Below, piece after piece: positions 10,173 through 20,572 of a stretch of DNA of 64,000 bases. The stretch is from Myotis daubentonii (Eukaryota; Chordata; Mammalia; Chiroptera; Vespertilionidae). The first letter of the stretch is position 1. Every line of letters starts with the position of its first letter. The DNA is taken from the NCBI RefSeq assembly GCF_963259705.1, contig NC_081841.1, positions 121,783,827-121,847,826 of the forward strand. The letters are read 5' to 3'. Position numbers and translations under genes: made by a program. The notes beneath the pieces are model-generated. The model made no database searches, was not told the DNA's origin, and worked only from the letters and a program-made list of their open reading frames with translations.

Positions 10173-11405
10173 ATGGCTGAGATGCCCTTGAAATGTATGC
10201 TGAAGCATTACAGGAGGGTTTCTTAGATAATAAATATGGCATAAAGTTCTCAAAGGGAAGGTTAAGGACTTCATGTGAGTCAGAGTAGCCCAAATTCGGA
10301 GTGGGCTAGCTGGACACAGGGTCTTGTGATTTTGGGCTTGTAAAGGCAGTCTAGAATGTAGTCACAGGAGACTCCGGACACCCAGATCAGTTTCCCTACA
10401 TAGACAGCTGGTTAGAAATTCCTCAAAACTTGCCACCTTGGGTCCGGTTCTGCGTGTGTAAGAAGGGACAGAGTAAGGTTTTAGTAGCAGGACAGAAGCA
10501 GGCAGAGAAAAAGCAGGCCCCTCAGGAGAAAGCTCAGCCCCCTATTCTATAAGAACCCCCCCAAGGAAGTCCCGCCAGTTTTTCCACCTCTATATGTGCC
10601 ACAGGTAGCACCAAGCGCCCCCTCCCATCTGGCCTGGAAGATCCGGAAAGTCTGGAAACACCGCCCCGCTCTGTCTCTCCTCAACCAGGCTCTCCAGAAT
10701 CAGCTGGATGGCACTTGCATTCAGCCGATCAAGAGCCCAAACCACAAATGGCACATCAGATGCCTCAAAGGGAGATTCGGAGTACCCAAGTGCTTGGCGA
10801 AGATGGGACCTTACAGGAGGGAGGGCTGGTCTATTATTATCAGCCCTTTACCACAAGTGACATCCTGAATTGGAAACTTCACACTCCAGCTTATTCTGAA
10901 AAAAATTAGGCCATGGTAGACCTCCTAGAAATAATCTTCCAGACCCAGAAGCCCACCTGGATGGACTGAAAGGAGCTCCTATATGTGTTCTGTAACACTG
11001 AGGAGTCCATGAGAATGGTAACAGAGGCCCAGAAGTGGCTCCAGAACTAGGCCCCTGCAGGGATATTAGATACAGACAGATGGGCAAGGGAGGCCTTCCC
11101 TGATGAGGAACCCAATTGGTCCCCGAACTCAGAAGATGGAAGGACCAGGCTAGAAGGATATAGGCTGGATTTCCTCCAGTGGGTCAGGGCTGGAGCCAAG
11201 AAGCCCACCAATATGGCTAAAATCTCTGAGGTTTTCCAGAAGCCTGATGAAGGTCCAGCAGCTTTCTGTAAGAGACTATGTGAGGCATACCCGATCTACA
11301 CCCCTTTTAACACTGAGGCTCCGGAAATTCAAACTATGGCAAATGCAGCTTTTGTAGGCCAAGCCCAGCTTGATATAAGAAGAAAATTACAGAAGCTAGA
11401 AGGAT
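10173..11405 (+). pseudogene. ERV gag remnant: matrix, proline-rich and capsid regions
   Basis: A matrix-like start lies at about 10173 (MAEMPLKCMLKHY) and is interrupted by stops. About 10480-10700 is proline-rich like the gammaretroviral p12 region. From about 10740 the capsid domain is recognisable (YYYQPFTTSDILNWK), and it continues in a second frame at 11213-11405 (AKISEVFQKPDEGPAAF and DIRRKLQKLEGF). Gag proteins build the retroviral core. Stops near 10910, 10970 and 11050 break the frame. The nucleocapsid zinc-knuckle part is missing because the capsid end runs straight into RT sequence. Confidence 0.82.
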
Positions 11406-12345
11406 TTGCAGGAACACAAGCCCTCCTGAGACTGTTAACTGAAACAGATTATAGGGTGTCTAAGAAAGAGGCACAGATTTGTCAGAAAGAAGTCAAGTAT
11501 CAAGGCTTCTGAATCACCCAAGGGAAATGAAGGCTAGGTACTGAAAGCAAGCAGGCAGTATGTGCCATCCCAGTCCCTAGCACCCGGCAGCAGATTCGGG
11601 AATTCCTGGGAGCAACAAAGTTCTGTCTAGTCTGGATCCCAGGGTTTTCAGACCTGGCTAAGCCTCACTATGAAGTTTTAAAAGGGGAAGAAAAGACACC
11701 CATTGACTGGGATCCCGAGCAGGAGAAAGCCTTCATCACCATAAAGGCAAAGCTCACTGAGGCCCCAGCACAAGGGCTACCAGATGTGACATGGGACTTT
11801 AACCTCTTCATTCATGAGAACAGCAGGATAACCCTAGGAATTCTAATCCAGGAGCATGGACCCTGGCAAAGACCAATAGCCTATCTCTCCAAGCAGATTA
11901 ACCTGGTTGCCTCCAAGTGGTCCCCGCACCTCAGGGCAGTTGCAGCCATGGCATTATTAGTCAAAGAAGCAGATAAGCTTACCCTGGGATAAAACTTAAA
12001 TGTAAAAGTACCGCATTCTGTTGTTATCCTAATAGAAGCTAGGGGAAAAGGAATTAAAAATCAGAATGAGATCTTAAGGTTACTAGAAGCAGTTTGGGAG
12101 CCCAAGGAAATAGCCATCATCCATGGCAAAGGTCACCAGAAACGGAAAGACTCAGTGACAGAAGGAAACCAACGTGCTGACACCGTGGCCAAGCTGGCTG
12201 CTGAAGAACAAGTAGCGCCGTCACAGATCATGTTGGCCCCCGAATTACATAAACCTCCAAAATACACTCCTCGGGAGGAGGAATGGACCCAGCAAGAAGG
12301 GGGGCAAGAGAACAAAGGAAGCTTAGTGGATACTCCCAGATCATA
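11406..12345 (+). pseudogene. ERV pol remnant: RT C-terminal part and RNase H
   Basis: Directly after the capsid end, the frame continues into the late palm and connection part of a gammaretroviral reverse transcriptase (AQICQKEVKYQGF at about 11470-11510, then REFLGATKF, and IAYLSKQINLVASKW at about 11880-11930). The catalytic YxDD segment, the protease and the gag end are absent. RNase H follows at 12000-12345 (IAIIHGKGHQK, GNQRADTVAKLAAEE), with stops at 11512, 11530 and 11990. In an intact element this enzyme copies viral RNA; this one lacks the active site. Confidence 0.85.
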
Positions 12346-13330
12346 GGGTCTATGTCCCAGAACAGTTAGCCCTTAAGGTAGTCATTTAGGGAAGACTGCC
12401 CTAGAAGCTTGTTAGGCAGATACTATGGAGATTGCCCATCTTCCCTCCTTGTGTGACTCCTCTGTGCATAAAACAATGCCAAACGAAGTCCTGTAGGACC
12501 AATAGGAGACTTCAGCACTACAGGCAAGCTCCCTTTGAGGATTTAGAAGTAGATTTTACAGAAATAGGGCCTAGCACAGAAAATAAATACCTACTAGTCT
12601 TTATTTGTACTTTTTCAGGCTGGGTCGAGTCATATCCCACTCGCACAGAAAAGGCAAGAGATCACAAAGGCATTTCTGAAGACATAATTCTGTGGTATAG
12701 AATGCCTCTGACCATAGGATCTGATAATAGCTCAGCCCTTGTAGCAGAAATAGTACAACAGGTAGCTAAGGCATTAGGAATTAAATAGAACCTACATACA
12801 GCTTATGGGCCTCAGAGTTCAGGGAGAGTAGAGCACAGGAACTAGACTCTAAAGCAGGCTATGGCTAAGTTATGCCAAGAGACAACCCTACCCTGGACAG
12901 ATATCTTGCCTCTTGTACTCCTCCAGGTATGCTGTGCCCCAAGGGCCAGGGTAGGTTTCTCTCCCTTTGAAATTCTATATAGCAGACCCCCTCCCTTAAT
13001 TCGGCCAAAGAGAGATCTGGGGGAAATAGGAAACTTAGAAATCCAGAAGCAACTGCAAGTACTTGGAAAAACTGTCTTTGAGGTCCACAGATGGGTTACT
13101 GATCAGTTACCTATCTCTCTAGGAACAGCTGTACATCCTTATAAACCTGGAGACCAGGTTTAGGTAAAAGACTGGAAAAAAGGAGCCTCTTAAACCAATT
13201 TAGAAGGGACCCTATCCAGTCATACTAACCACTGCGACAGCTCTCAAGGTTGCAGGACTAAACACCTGGATCTACCACTCCCGGGTAAAGGCAGCCCACC
13301 AACTGAGTGATGCCCAGCCTGAGTAGAAGG
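12346..13330 (+). pseudogene. ERV integrase remnant
   Basis: A degraded zinc-binding region (about 12350-12500) is followed by the catalytic core. The three acidic positions of the DDE triad are visible: the D in VDFTE (about 12550), the D in GSDNSS (about 12720) and the E in GRVEH (about 12830). Stops follow ALGIK (12786) and HRN (12843). The later part (12861-13163: SPFEILYSRPPPL, HPYKPGDQV) is the typical gammaretroviral integrase C-terminal section. The frame ends near 13325. Confidence 0.85.
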
Positions 13331-13964
13331 TGACCTCTGACCAGAAACACCCCCTGGGGATCACCCTTGAGAAGACAACAGACCTGGCTGATCAAACCAG
13401 CTCCAAGGGATTCAGAAAAATCCTGCTGCTAAATTCTCCCTTACACTAATCTTTCTTATCTTCTCCTAAAGGCAATATGCTCTGGTATTTCTGGATAATC
13501 ATTGTCTTTATCTTTCTAATAATTCTGATTTTGTTTTGTATGAGTGCCGCCGAGACCCATGACTAGTGCCGGAAGAAGAACTCATCTGCCCTTGTGGGTC
13601 ACAGAAGCACCATACATTTGCTGCTTCCTACACAGCAAAAGAACAAAATAAGGCTAAGGAGACCTTCTCACAGCAGAGAAAGGAGGGCTGTGCCTTTCCC
13701 TTGAACCTTAGGACCATGTCTTCTAAATCTTTTGACTCATTTTATCTCATCTCGCCTAGATACCTTTAAACTTCAAATGGTCCTGAAAACCAGAAGAATT
13801 CCCTACAAACCCCTCCTACAGGAAGAAACAGGTTGCTAACCCCTTAGTCATTGCCCCTTTTCAGCAGGAAGCAGTTACAGAGTGGTTGTCACCGCTGTTC
13901 AAAGTAACATCCCGTAGTTGTTATACCACAAGGCTAAAAAGCTTGTGGGACAAGGGGGGGAGGA
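13331..13964 (+). other. ERV 3' region with env essentially deleted, polypurine tract at the end
   Basis: Only about 630 bp lie between integrase and the 3' LTR, too little for env. A hydrophobic run at about 13476-13550 (LWYFWIIIVFIFLIILILF) may be all that remains of an env membrane or signal segment. A polypurine tract (caaggggggga) lies at 13951-13961, just before the LTR. Confidence 0.6.
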
Positions 13965-14357
13965 TGAAAAGGCAAACCCCTGTTCTTGTAAAACTACTCT
14001 TTGAAATTCTCTGCTATTAGATGGTCCCTTGCCTTTGAGTCAAATCTGTTATTTTTAGGCGGACCCTTACTCTGTAAATTAACTTTGCTTTCTAGCTACT
14101 TGAATAATAGGGAAGATAAACTTGGCTGTCTGACCTTGTAGGCTAGTCAACTAACGTAAGATCTGGAAAAACCCTTATTTGGGAGACAAAGGGGGTAGAA
14201 AGATATAAATAGAGAAAACTTCCTCCACTTTGTTGCTCAGAAATTTGGGAGACATCTCCCTCTGGGCCCGCTTGCATAATAAACAGTGTAACTCCATATC
14301 TCTGGGTGTTGCTTGGTTTTTCTCTGGTCTTCTGTAAGCATCATTTCTTCCATAACA
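13965..14357 (+). repeat. 3' LTR of the tRNA-Glu ERV
   Basis: It starts tgaaaaggcaaac and ends ccataaca. TATA (gatataaata, about 14203-14212) and aataaa signals sit at positions matching the 5' LTR. It is followed by aaat, the 4-bp target duplication. Confidence 0.92.
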
Positions 14358-14399
14358 AAATGGCCTAGAAATAAGATTATGAGTAGTTTTAAATTACTG

Positions 14400-14617
14400 A
14401 GAAGGCCCAGCGTGTGTGGCTCAGTGATTGAGCATTTACCTATGAACTAGGATGTCACAGTTTATTTCCTAGTCAGGGCGCATGCCTGGGTTTTGGGGTT
14501 TGGTCCCCAGTAGGGGTGTGTAGGAGACAGCCAATAGATGATTGTCTCTCATCAATGATGATTCTCTCTCTCCCTCTCCCTTCCTCTCTCTGAAATCAAT
14601 AAAAACATATTAAAAAT
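14400..14617 (+). mobile_element. VES SINE with 9-bp target duplication
   Basis: The VES head (gcccagcgtgtgtggctcag), body and tail (tcaataaaaacatatt) are complete. The duplication aaattactg flanks it at 14391-14399 and 14618-14626. Confidence 0.92.
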
Positions 14618-14914
14618 AAATTACTGGTAAGGCTTGGAAGCTAAAGGGCATTTTAGGTAGAGGTGATGCCCACAGCACAGGCATGGAGGCAGGTAAATGT
14701 AGGATAAGATCCAGAACCATTTAGAAGTATGGTAGGTCTTTAGGGTTGTATATCTGCATATGGGTGCTGCTAGTGGTAATGATGAAAGTGGCAGGAGCAG
14801 TTGAGAACAGGCTGGGAAGGTTTGCTGGGTCCCCTAAGAGAGTTTAGAATAAAAAATGATAATTTGCATCACATAATACCACATTGATACCATATGCAGC
14901 ATGAAATCTGTATT

Positions 14915-15010
14915 TTTTTATTCATTTTGTCTACTATTCTTTCTGTGGCCCCTGAAATAGTGCCTAGAAAATAGTGGTTATTAGATTAAATATTTGTTGA
15001 GTGAAAATAA
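14915..15010 (+). repeat. Probable L2 LINE 3' tail
   Basis: gtgcctagaaaatagtgg followed by taaatatttgttgagtg and A-rich sequence is the decayed form of the L2 ending. Confidence 0.5.
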
Positions 15011-16354
15011 AATAAATAAAATACTTACTCTGAGGATAGCAAACATAGGTCATGTCTATTGAACTGTTCATTGCTCATTTTGTTTACATTGTCTCTGTCC
15101 TAAAGACAAAATTTAAATTAGAAAAGGTAGAACAATAATTAATAAAGGGTACTAAAAGCCAAAGAAGTGAAATAACATCCAGCCTCTTGCAATAATGTCA
15201 ACATTTTGGACAATTGAAAAATTATTTTGAGGAGAAGTAGAGTTTTTTCACCTGAAAATATGCCTCTTTGGATATTATTTTAAACTTGTTAGGTTATATT
15301 TAAGAAACAAAGGACTCATGAAGAACCTTTAACCTTCCACCTAACTACCTAAAAATTTTTGGATAGAGGACCTGATCCAAGAAGGGTCATATCATCATAG
15401 ATAACTATAGTTTAACATAAACTAGTGTGTGATAGACCTGGAGGAAGCTAGCAAGGCCTCTCTGTGTCCCATTGTTAAAGATTTGTTTGCAAACATTTGC
15501 TTTCCATCTCCATGTGAATTGCCTTCCTGCCTTTTGAATTCCCAAACCACAACTGCCTCCCCCTATTCCTTAACTCAAGATGGCATGTAAACCTCTGCAG
15601 CTAAATTTGTCTTGGGATTCCATATTCTTATGGCATTCCCATATGTACATATGTAATAAATTTGGTTATTTTCTCCTATAAACTTGTTTTGTATCAATTT
15701 GATTATTAGACCAGCTAAAAGAACTATGAGGGAAAGGGGAAATTTCCCCCTCCTCCACAATATATAAGGGTACTGAAATAATTTCATATATAATTCCACA
15801 ACTACTATCAATAATAAAGGTGAATAATAAAGGGGACAGGAAAATGTGTTGGCTATTTGCCCAATTCTTAAAAAAGGAAGTCTACCAGCCGTATACAAAA
15901 TTATGGTTTCTGGATAAATTCTAGCATAATAGATTATTATTAAATAGATTTTTGATATTTGGGGTTGCTAATTATAGTAGTTAGACTGTACCACTCCTAG
16001 CTAGATGGTGGCTGGAGAAAGAAGCTATGTATGAAAGATGGATCACAGATATATGTATGTTCTAGTCACAGATTTTAAGGACAACATAGCAGTAAATGTG
16101 GCATGATATATAGTCATTGGAGATGAGGTGGGTCTTCTAGTACAATGGAAATTAATCAGTCAATAAGACAGTAATCAGGTATAAATGGGCTAATTTTTGC
16201 ATAGTTGTTAAAAAAATGGGTAAGCACTATTCAGAAATTACTGCTGAAATGATAGCCTGATAAATGTACACATATATAGTACAAAAGAAGAAAAGATACA
16301 GTCTGACTAATTTAAATTACTTCTTAATATGTGTAACCCCATCTTGGCCACAAA

Positions 16355-16475
16355 AGTCCCACCTTACAGGGTTATTGTGAGGTAAAAATAAGTTGATGCT
16401 TGGAAAGTTCTGAGAACAATGCTTGATGTAGCGAGAGGACTCAATTATTGTTAACTAGTATTAGTACAATAAAAA
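16355..16475 (+). repeat. MIR SINE fragment (3' half)
   Basis: cttacagggttattgtgagg is followed by a caatgcttgatgtag-like segment and ctcaattattgttaactagt. This follows the order of the MIR consensus 3' half with many substitutions. Confidence 0.6.
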
Positions 16476-16764
16476 TTAAATGTTTTCAAATAAAACCTTT
16501 GTAAATTTTTTATTATTAGAAAGTAATACACATTTTGCCTTTCATGAATTAAAAACTGAGAATAAACAACAATAAAAATATTTGTTAATTTCTAAAATTC
16601 ATTCATACATTCAGGCAATAAACGTCTATGGGGTTCCTTGTATCTGCTAGTACTTCCTCACTACAATACTGGGGATGGAAAGAGAATCAAGACAACATGT
16701 TAATTCCTGAGAAGCTCAATCTAGTGTCACATCTGGTAATTATAGAACCTATAAGACCTAAAAT

Positions 16765-16880
16765 TGTTCATTGCACATATTTGATTTATAACTATCTCTG
16801 TTAGGTGGTAAGCTCCATCTTTACATCTCTGACAGCTAGAACATAGCCTGCCACCTAATATACTCAATGTATAAATGCAA
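16765..16880 (+). repeat. Probable L2 LINE 3' tail
   Basis: ggtaagctccatctttacatc, then agctagaacatagcctgcc and a tactcaatgtataaat ending follow the L2 3' end pattern with strong decay. Confidence 0.5.
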
Positions 16881-17143
16881 TTTCACATCAAAAACCCCAA
16901 GTATAAATACCTTGAAATGTGGAATGGGATAAAACATTCTTTCCTTTGTTTTTAATTGCTGGGCTTTCAAGAGAAAAATGAAATTATCTAGCTTGCCAAC
17001 ATTGAAGCTGCATTGGAAACCAGAGCTGTAAACTCATGTGCTGGTGCTGCAGCTAATCTGGGTGCTGGTGCTGGTATCATAAACGAAGGACTCTGGTTTA
17101 ATGCAAAGAGGCACAGGAGTGAACTGCTAAAGAATGGATTTCA

Positions 17144-17338
17144 GCCAGGCTTATGTGGCTCAGTGGTTGAGCATCATCCCAGGAACCGGGGCACATGCCT
17201 GGGTTGCAGGCTTGATCACTAGTAGGGAGCATGCAGGAAACAGCTGATTGATGATGTTTCTCTCCCATCAATGTTTCTATCTCTTCAATCTTCTCCCTCC
17301 TTCTCTCTCTAAAAATCAATAATACATATTTTTTTAAA
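17144..17338 (+). mobile_element. VES SINE
   Basis: The head gccaggcttatgtggctcag, the body with tttctctcccatcaatg and the tail tcaataatacatattttttt are present. A short internal deletion removes part of the tRNA-like B-box region. The target duplication is not clear. Confidence 0.85.
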
Positions 17339-17522
17339 AGGAGGGCATTTGATAAATTGTCCAACAAATTACAAATAATAAAAGAATGGAGTTCATAAAG
17401 AAAAAATAAAATCCAGAGAAACAGTCATGAGGGAAGAAGTTGGTAAATTTCAGTAAATATAAATAAAGATTGATTGTGTAATGATTAATAGGGGGCAAAG
17501 TGCTATATTATAAATCAGAAGA

Positions 17523-17906
17523 TGTCTTAATCAAGAAGCCAAATTAATTTTGAGTCTTTTATTATTATGCTAACAGTAGCAGGCTCAGAGTAGAATGTCT
17601 CTGTCAAATTCTGGGCCCCAACATGGTGGAAGTCTTCCCTATTTATACTTTTTACAGCTCTTTGTCTTCCAAATTTGGAACGAGATTTCAAGACCTTCTG
17701 AGAAAGAAGTTCTGTGTGCTAGGAAAGGGCTGTGAGACCATATCTCAAGGCCTGGCCTGATGCCAGCACTGACAACTCTGTCTGGGGCATAGTTTATGGC
17801 CTCTCTGGAATGGGAGTAGTCTTATTTTTCCTTATTATTTAAGCAAGCAAGCATTTACAGAAGCCAAAATAGCAGGGTTAAAATTTCAAACAGCAGTTTT
17901 TACACA
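17523..17906 (-). repeat. Putative solo LTR (minus strand), family not recognised
   Basis: On the minus strand a block of about 380 bp starts TGT and ends ACA. A TATA box (tataaatag, about 17640-17650) and an aataaaa polyadenylation signal about 80 bp further on (around 17562) are in the correct order and spacing for U3-R-U5. No internal retroviral sequence adjoins it. Flanking 4-bp repeats are ambiguous. Confidence 0.4.
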
Positions 17907-18069
17907 AGATGGAGGTTACTATACCTCAAAAGAAGCAAGGTGAATTAAAATATTGACACAGCATGTAAGATGGAAGAAAACTGTGTTTTGGAGGAAGAAT
18001 GATAATGATCAAATTTAGACTTTGTTTGGTCAAATAAACAAATAAATAATTCAAAAGTAACCTTTAATA

Positions 18070-19420
18070 CTTATTTTTTAAATTACATTTATTGGGGTAA
18101 CATTGGTCAAAATGACCATATAGGTTTCAGGTGTAAGTTTCTATGTTCCAAGATTTGTATATTACACTATGTGTCCACCACCCAAAGTCAAATCTTCTCC
18201 TGTCACCATATATTAGGACCCCCTTCTTTCCCCACCCCCTTTAATCTGACTGCCGCCACACTGCTGCTTGTGTTCATAAGTTTCAGTTTTATATCCCACA
18301 TATGAGTTCTTAGCTTTTTCTGACTGACTTATTTCACTTAGCATGATATTTTCAAGGTCCATTCATGTTGTTGCAAATGGAATATTTCATCCTTTCTTAT
18401 GACTCAGTAGTAATCTATTGTTATATGTACCACATATTCTTTATTCAGCACTCTATTGCAGGGAACTTTGGCTGTTTACATGTCTTGGCCACTGTGAAAA
18501 ATGCTGAAATGAACATGGGGTGAGTCTATCTTTGCAAATACACAATTTCAAATTTTGGGGGTATATACCCACAGGAGGGATTGGTGGGGTCATATGGTAG
18601 CACTATACTTATTTTTTTTGAGTAATCACTCAACTGTTTTTCATGGTGGTTGTACCAGCCTACATTTGCACCAGCAATGAATGAGGATTCCCTGCTTACT
18701 ACAACCTTTCCAGCACTTTTTATTGCTTTCTTTGTTGATAATGGCTGCGCTAACAGGTGTAAGGTGGTATATCATTGTAGTTTTGATTTTCATTTCCCTA
18801 AATGCTGGAAAGGTTGATCATCTTTTTATGTATATTGGCTGTTCATATATTTCCTTGGTAGAGTTGTATTTTCAGATCCTCTGTCCACTTTTTGATTGGG
18901 TTGTTTGTGTATTTGGTGTTGAGTTTTATGAGTTCATTTTATATTTTGGAAATTAAACTTTGTCAGAGCTACTATTTGCAAATATCATCTCCCATCTGGT
19001 TGGCTGCCTTTTTGTTTTATTGTCAGTTTCTTTTGCTGTGCAGAAGCTTTTCAGTTTGATATAGTCTCACTCATTTATTTTTGCCTTTAGGTCCCTTGTC
19101 TTTGAGGTCAAGTTCATAAAATGTTCTCTATGACCAAGGTCCATAAATTTGTGTCTTATTGCTTTGAGTTCTATATTTGGGTCTTTGATCCATTTTGCAT
19201 TAATTTTTACACATGGCAGCAAACTGTAATTCAGTTTCATTTGTTTGTATGTGTCTTTCCAGTTTTCCCAGCACCATTTGTTGAAGAGGCTCTCTTTTCT
19301 CCATTGTGTGTTCCTGACTCCTTTGTCAAAAGTTATCTGTCCATATACATGTGGTTTTATAGCTGGGATCTCTATTCTGTTTCATTAATCTGTGTATCTG
19401 TTTCTCTGCCAAGTTCATGC
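18070..19420 (-). mobile_element. Old L1 fragment, 3' end and ORF2 C-terminal part
   Basis: On the minus strand this reads as the C-terminal region of L1 ORF2 followed by a 3'UTR and an A-tail-like end at about 18075. It is the most diverged L1 in the nest: small frame fragments only, with many indels. L1-B begins directly at its right edge. Confidence 0.8.
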
Positions 19421-19557
19421 TTTTTAAAAAAATATTTATGGTTGAAAGTATTTAATAAGCCTCCCATATTTCCCCCTATTGATGCCTGATAGCCCACCCC
19501 CTGCCACCTGCAGCAGGCCTTCACCACACTGTTGTCTATGTCCAAGGGTTATGCATA

Positions 19558-20408
19558 TCTATCTATATATATAAACAGCCAGGGGCCATCGCATCTGAAA
19601 CAACCCGAACGGACAACTGAACAGGCTGAGTGATGTGACAAGGCCGGATGGGGGGTTAGTAAGGGACGATCAAACGATGAGCAGCAGGCTGCGTGGGGCA
19701 ACCAGGTCGGCAGGGGAATTAGTGAGGATGACCAAACAGCTGAGCAGCAGGCTGCATGAGGCGACCAGGTTGGCATAGGGGGGCAGTGAGGGGAGATCAG
19801 GCTGGCAGAGGGGGCAGTTGGAGGCAACTAGGCTGGCAGGGGGGCCAGTGAGAGGCAACCAGGCCAGTAGTGGGGGCAGTTGGGGACAGCCAGGCTGACA
19901 GGAGGGCAGTTAGGGGCAACCAGGTTGGCAGAGGGGGGAAGTTAGGGCGACCAGGCCAGTGGGGTGGGGCAGTAAGGGTCAACCAGGCTCGGGGGGTCAG
20001 TTAAGGGTGACCAGGCCAGCAGAGGGGGTCTGTTGGGGACAACCAGGCCAGCCAGGGGGGTAGTAAAGGGCAACCATGCTCACAGGGGGGCAATTAGGGG
20101 TGACTAGGCTGGCCAGCGGGAGACAGTTAGGGGTGATCAGGTTGGCAGCGGGGCAGTTAGGGGAAATCAGGCTTGCAGGGGGGCAGTTAGGGGCAATCAG
20201 GCTTGCAGGGGGGCAGTTAGGGACAATCAGGCAGGCAGGCAGGTGAGCAGTTAGGAGCCAGAGGTCCTGGATTGTGAGAGGAATGTCCGAGTGCTGGGCC
20301 TAAACCAGAAGTCAGACATCCCCCAAGGGGTGCCGGATTGGAGAGGGTGTAGGCTGAGCTGAGGGAACACCCACCCCCATGCACAAATTTTATGCACCGG
20401 GCCTCTAG
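19558..20408 (+). mobile_element. Non-autonomous Helitron (HeliBat-like), 851 bp
   Basis: It begins TCTATCTATATATATAAA directly after an A and ends with a hairpin (tgcacaaattttatgca) followed by ccgggcctCTAG and then T. These are the diagnostic Helitron termini: 5' TC, a 3' hairpin about 10 bp from CTAG, insertion between A and T, and no target duplication. The central part is a G-rich minisatellite. There is no Rep/helicase coding sequence, so it was moved in trans. Confidence 0.85.
19690..20250 (+). repeat. G-rich minisatellite inside the Helitron, 30-37 bp units
   Basis: Units are built from ggggcagttaggggcaaccaggc plus a short linker. At 20151-20240 the period is exactly 30 bp, and elsewhere it drifts to about 37 bp. 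Regularly spaced runs of four to six G on the plus strand could form G-quadruplexes. The complementary strand is open in places, but its frames are repeat artefacts. Confidence 0.85.
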
Positions 20409-20572
20409 TTTATAATAATCTGTAATAATAAAGGCATAATATGCTAATTAGACCAGACAACCTTCTGGATGATTTTCCAGATGAAGCTGTGGCTGTGAGG
20501 GCTGAGGCAGAGGCAGCCACCATGGCTGCAAAGGCAAGCCCCTTGCATGAATTTCATGCATTGGACCTCTCG
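20409..20572 (+). mobile_element. Short Helitron (HeliBatN-like) joined to the previous one
   Basis: A taataataaaggcataatatgctaattagacc-type 5' region is followed by an ATG-rich body and a terminal hairpin (ttgcatgaatttcatgca), ending ggacctCTCG, a decayed CTAG, before T20573. It is in the same orientation as the first Helitron and abuts it. Together they fill one A|T site in L1-B. Confidence 0.75.

Larger units (their letters stand above)
7889..14361 (+). mobile_element. Class I (gamma-like) endogenous retrovirus provirus, tRNA-Glu primed, defective
   Basis: Two LTRs (7893-8287 and 13965-14357) bound a 5.7-kb interior. A 4-bp target duplication, aaat, lies outside both LTRs (7889-7892 and 14358-14361), the spacing typical of gammaretroviruses. 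Inside are a tRNA-Glu-type primer binding site, a long leader, gag (matrix, proline-rich and capsid regions), the end of reverse transcriptase, RNase H and integrase, and a polypurine tract. The part from the gag nucleocapsid to the RT active site is deleted, env is almost absent, and many stops occur. The two LTRs differ at about 30 of roughly 395 positions by eye, so the insertion is not recent. Confidence 0.9.
14627..17143. other. Non-coding region with L2 and MIR remnants
   Basis: No gene is recognisable. L2-like tails occur at 14915-15010 and 16765-16880, and a MIR 3' half at 16355-16475. A minus-strand open frame at 15575-15898 (107 codons) has no recognisable family and an irregular hydrophobic composition, so I do not call it a gene. 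Confidence 0.55.

Noticed and set aside
13476..13560. Hydrophobic run as an env membrane gene
   Set aside because: Too short and followed by a stop. Listed only as a possible env leftover.
15575..15898. 107-codon minus-strand frame with hydrophobic stretches
   Set aside because: No recognisable family, no conserved motif and AT-rich composition; a chance frame is more likely.
17012..17140. Gly/Ala-rich frame resembling an ATP synthase subunit c pseudogene (AGAAANLGAGAG)
   Set aside because: Similarity is limited to a short Gly-Ala run, and the flanks do not follow the family.
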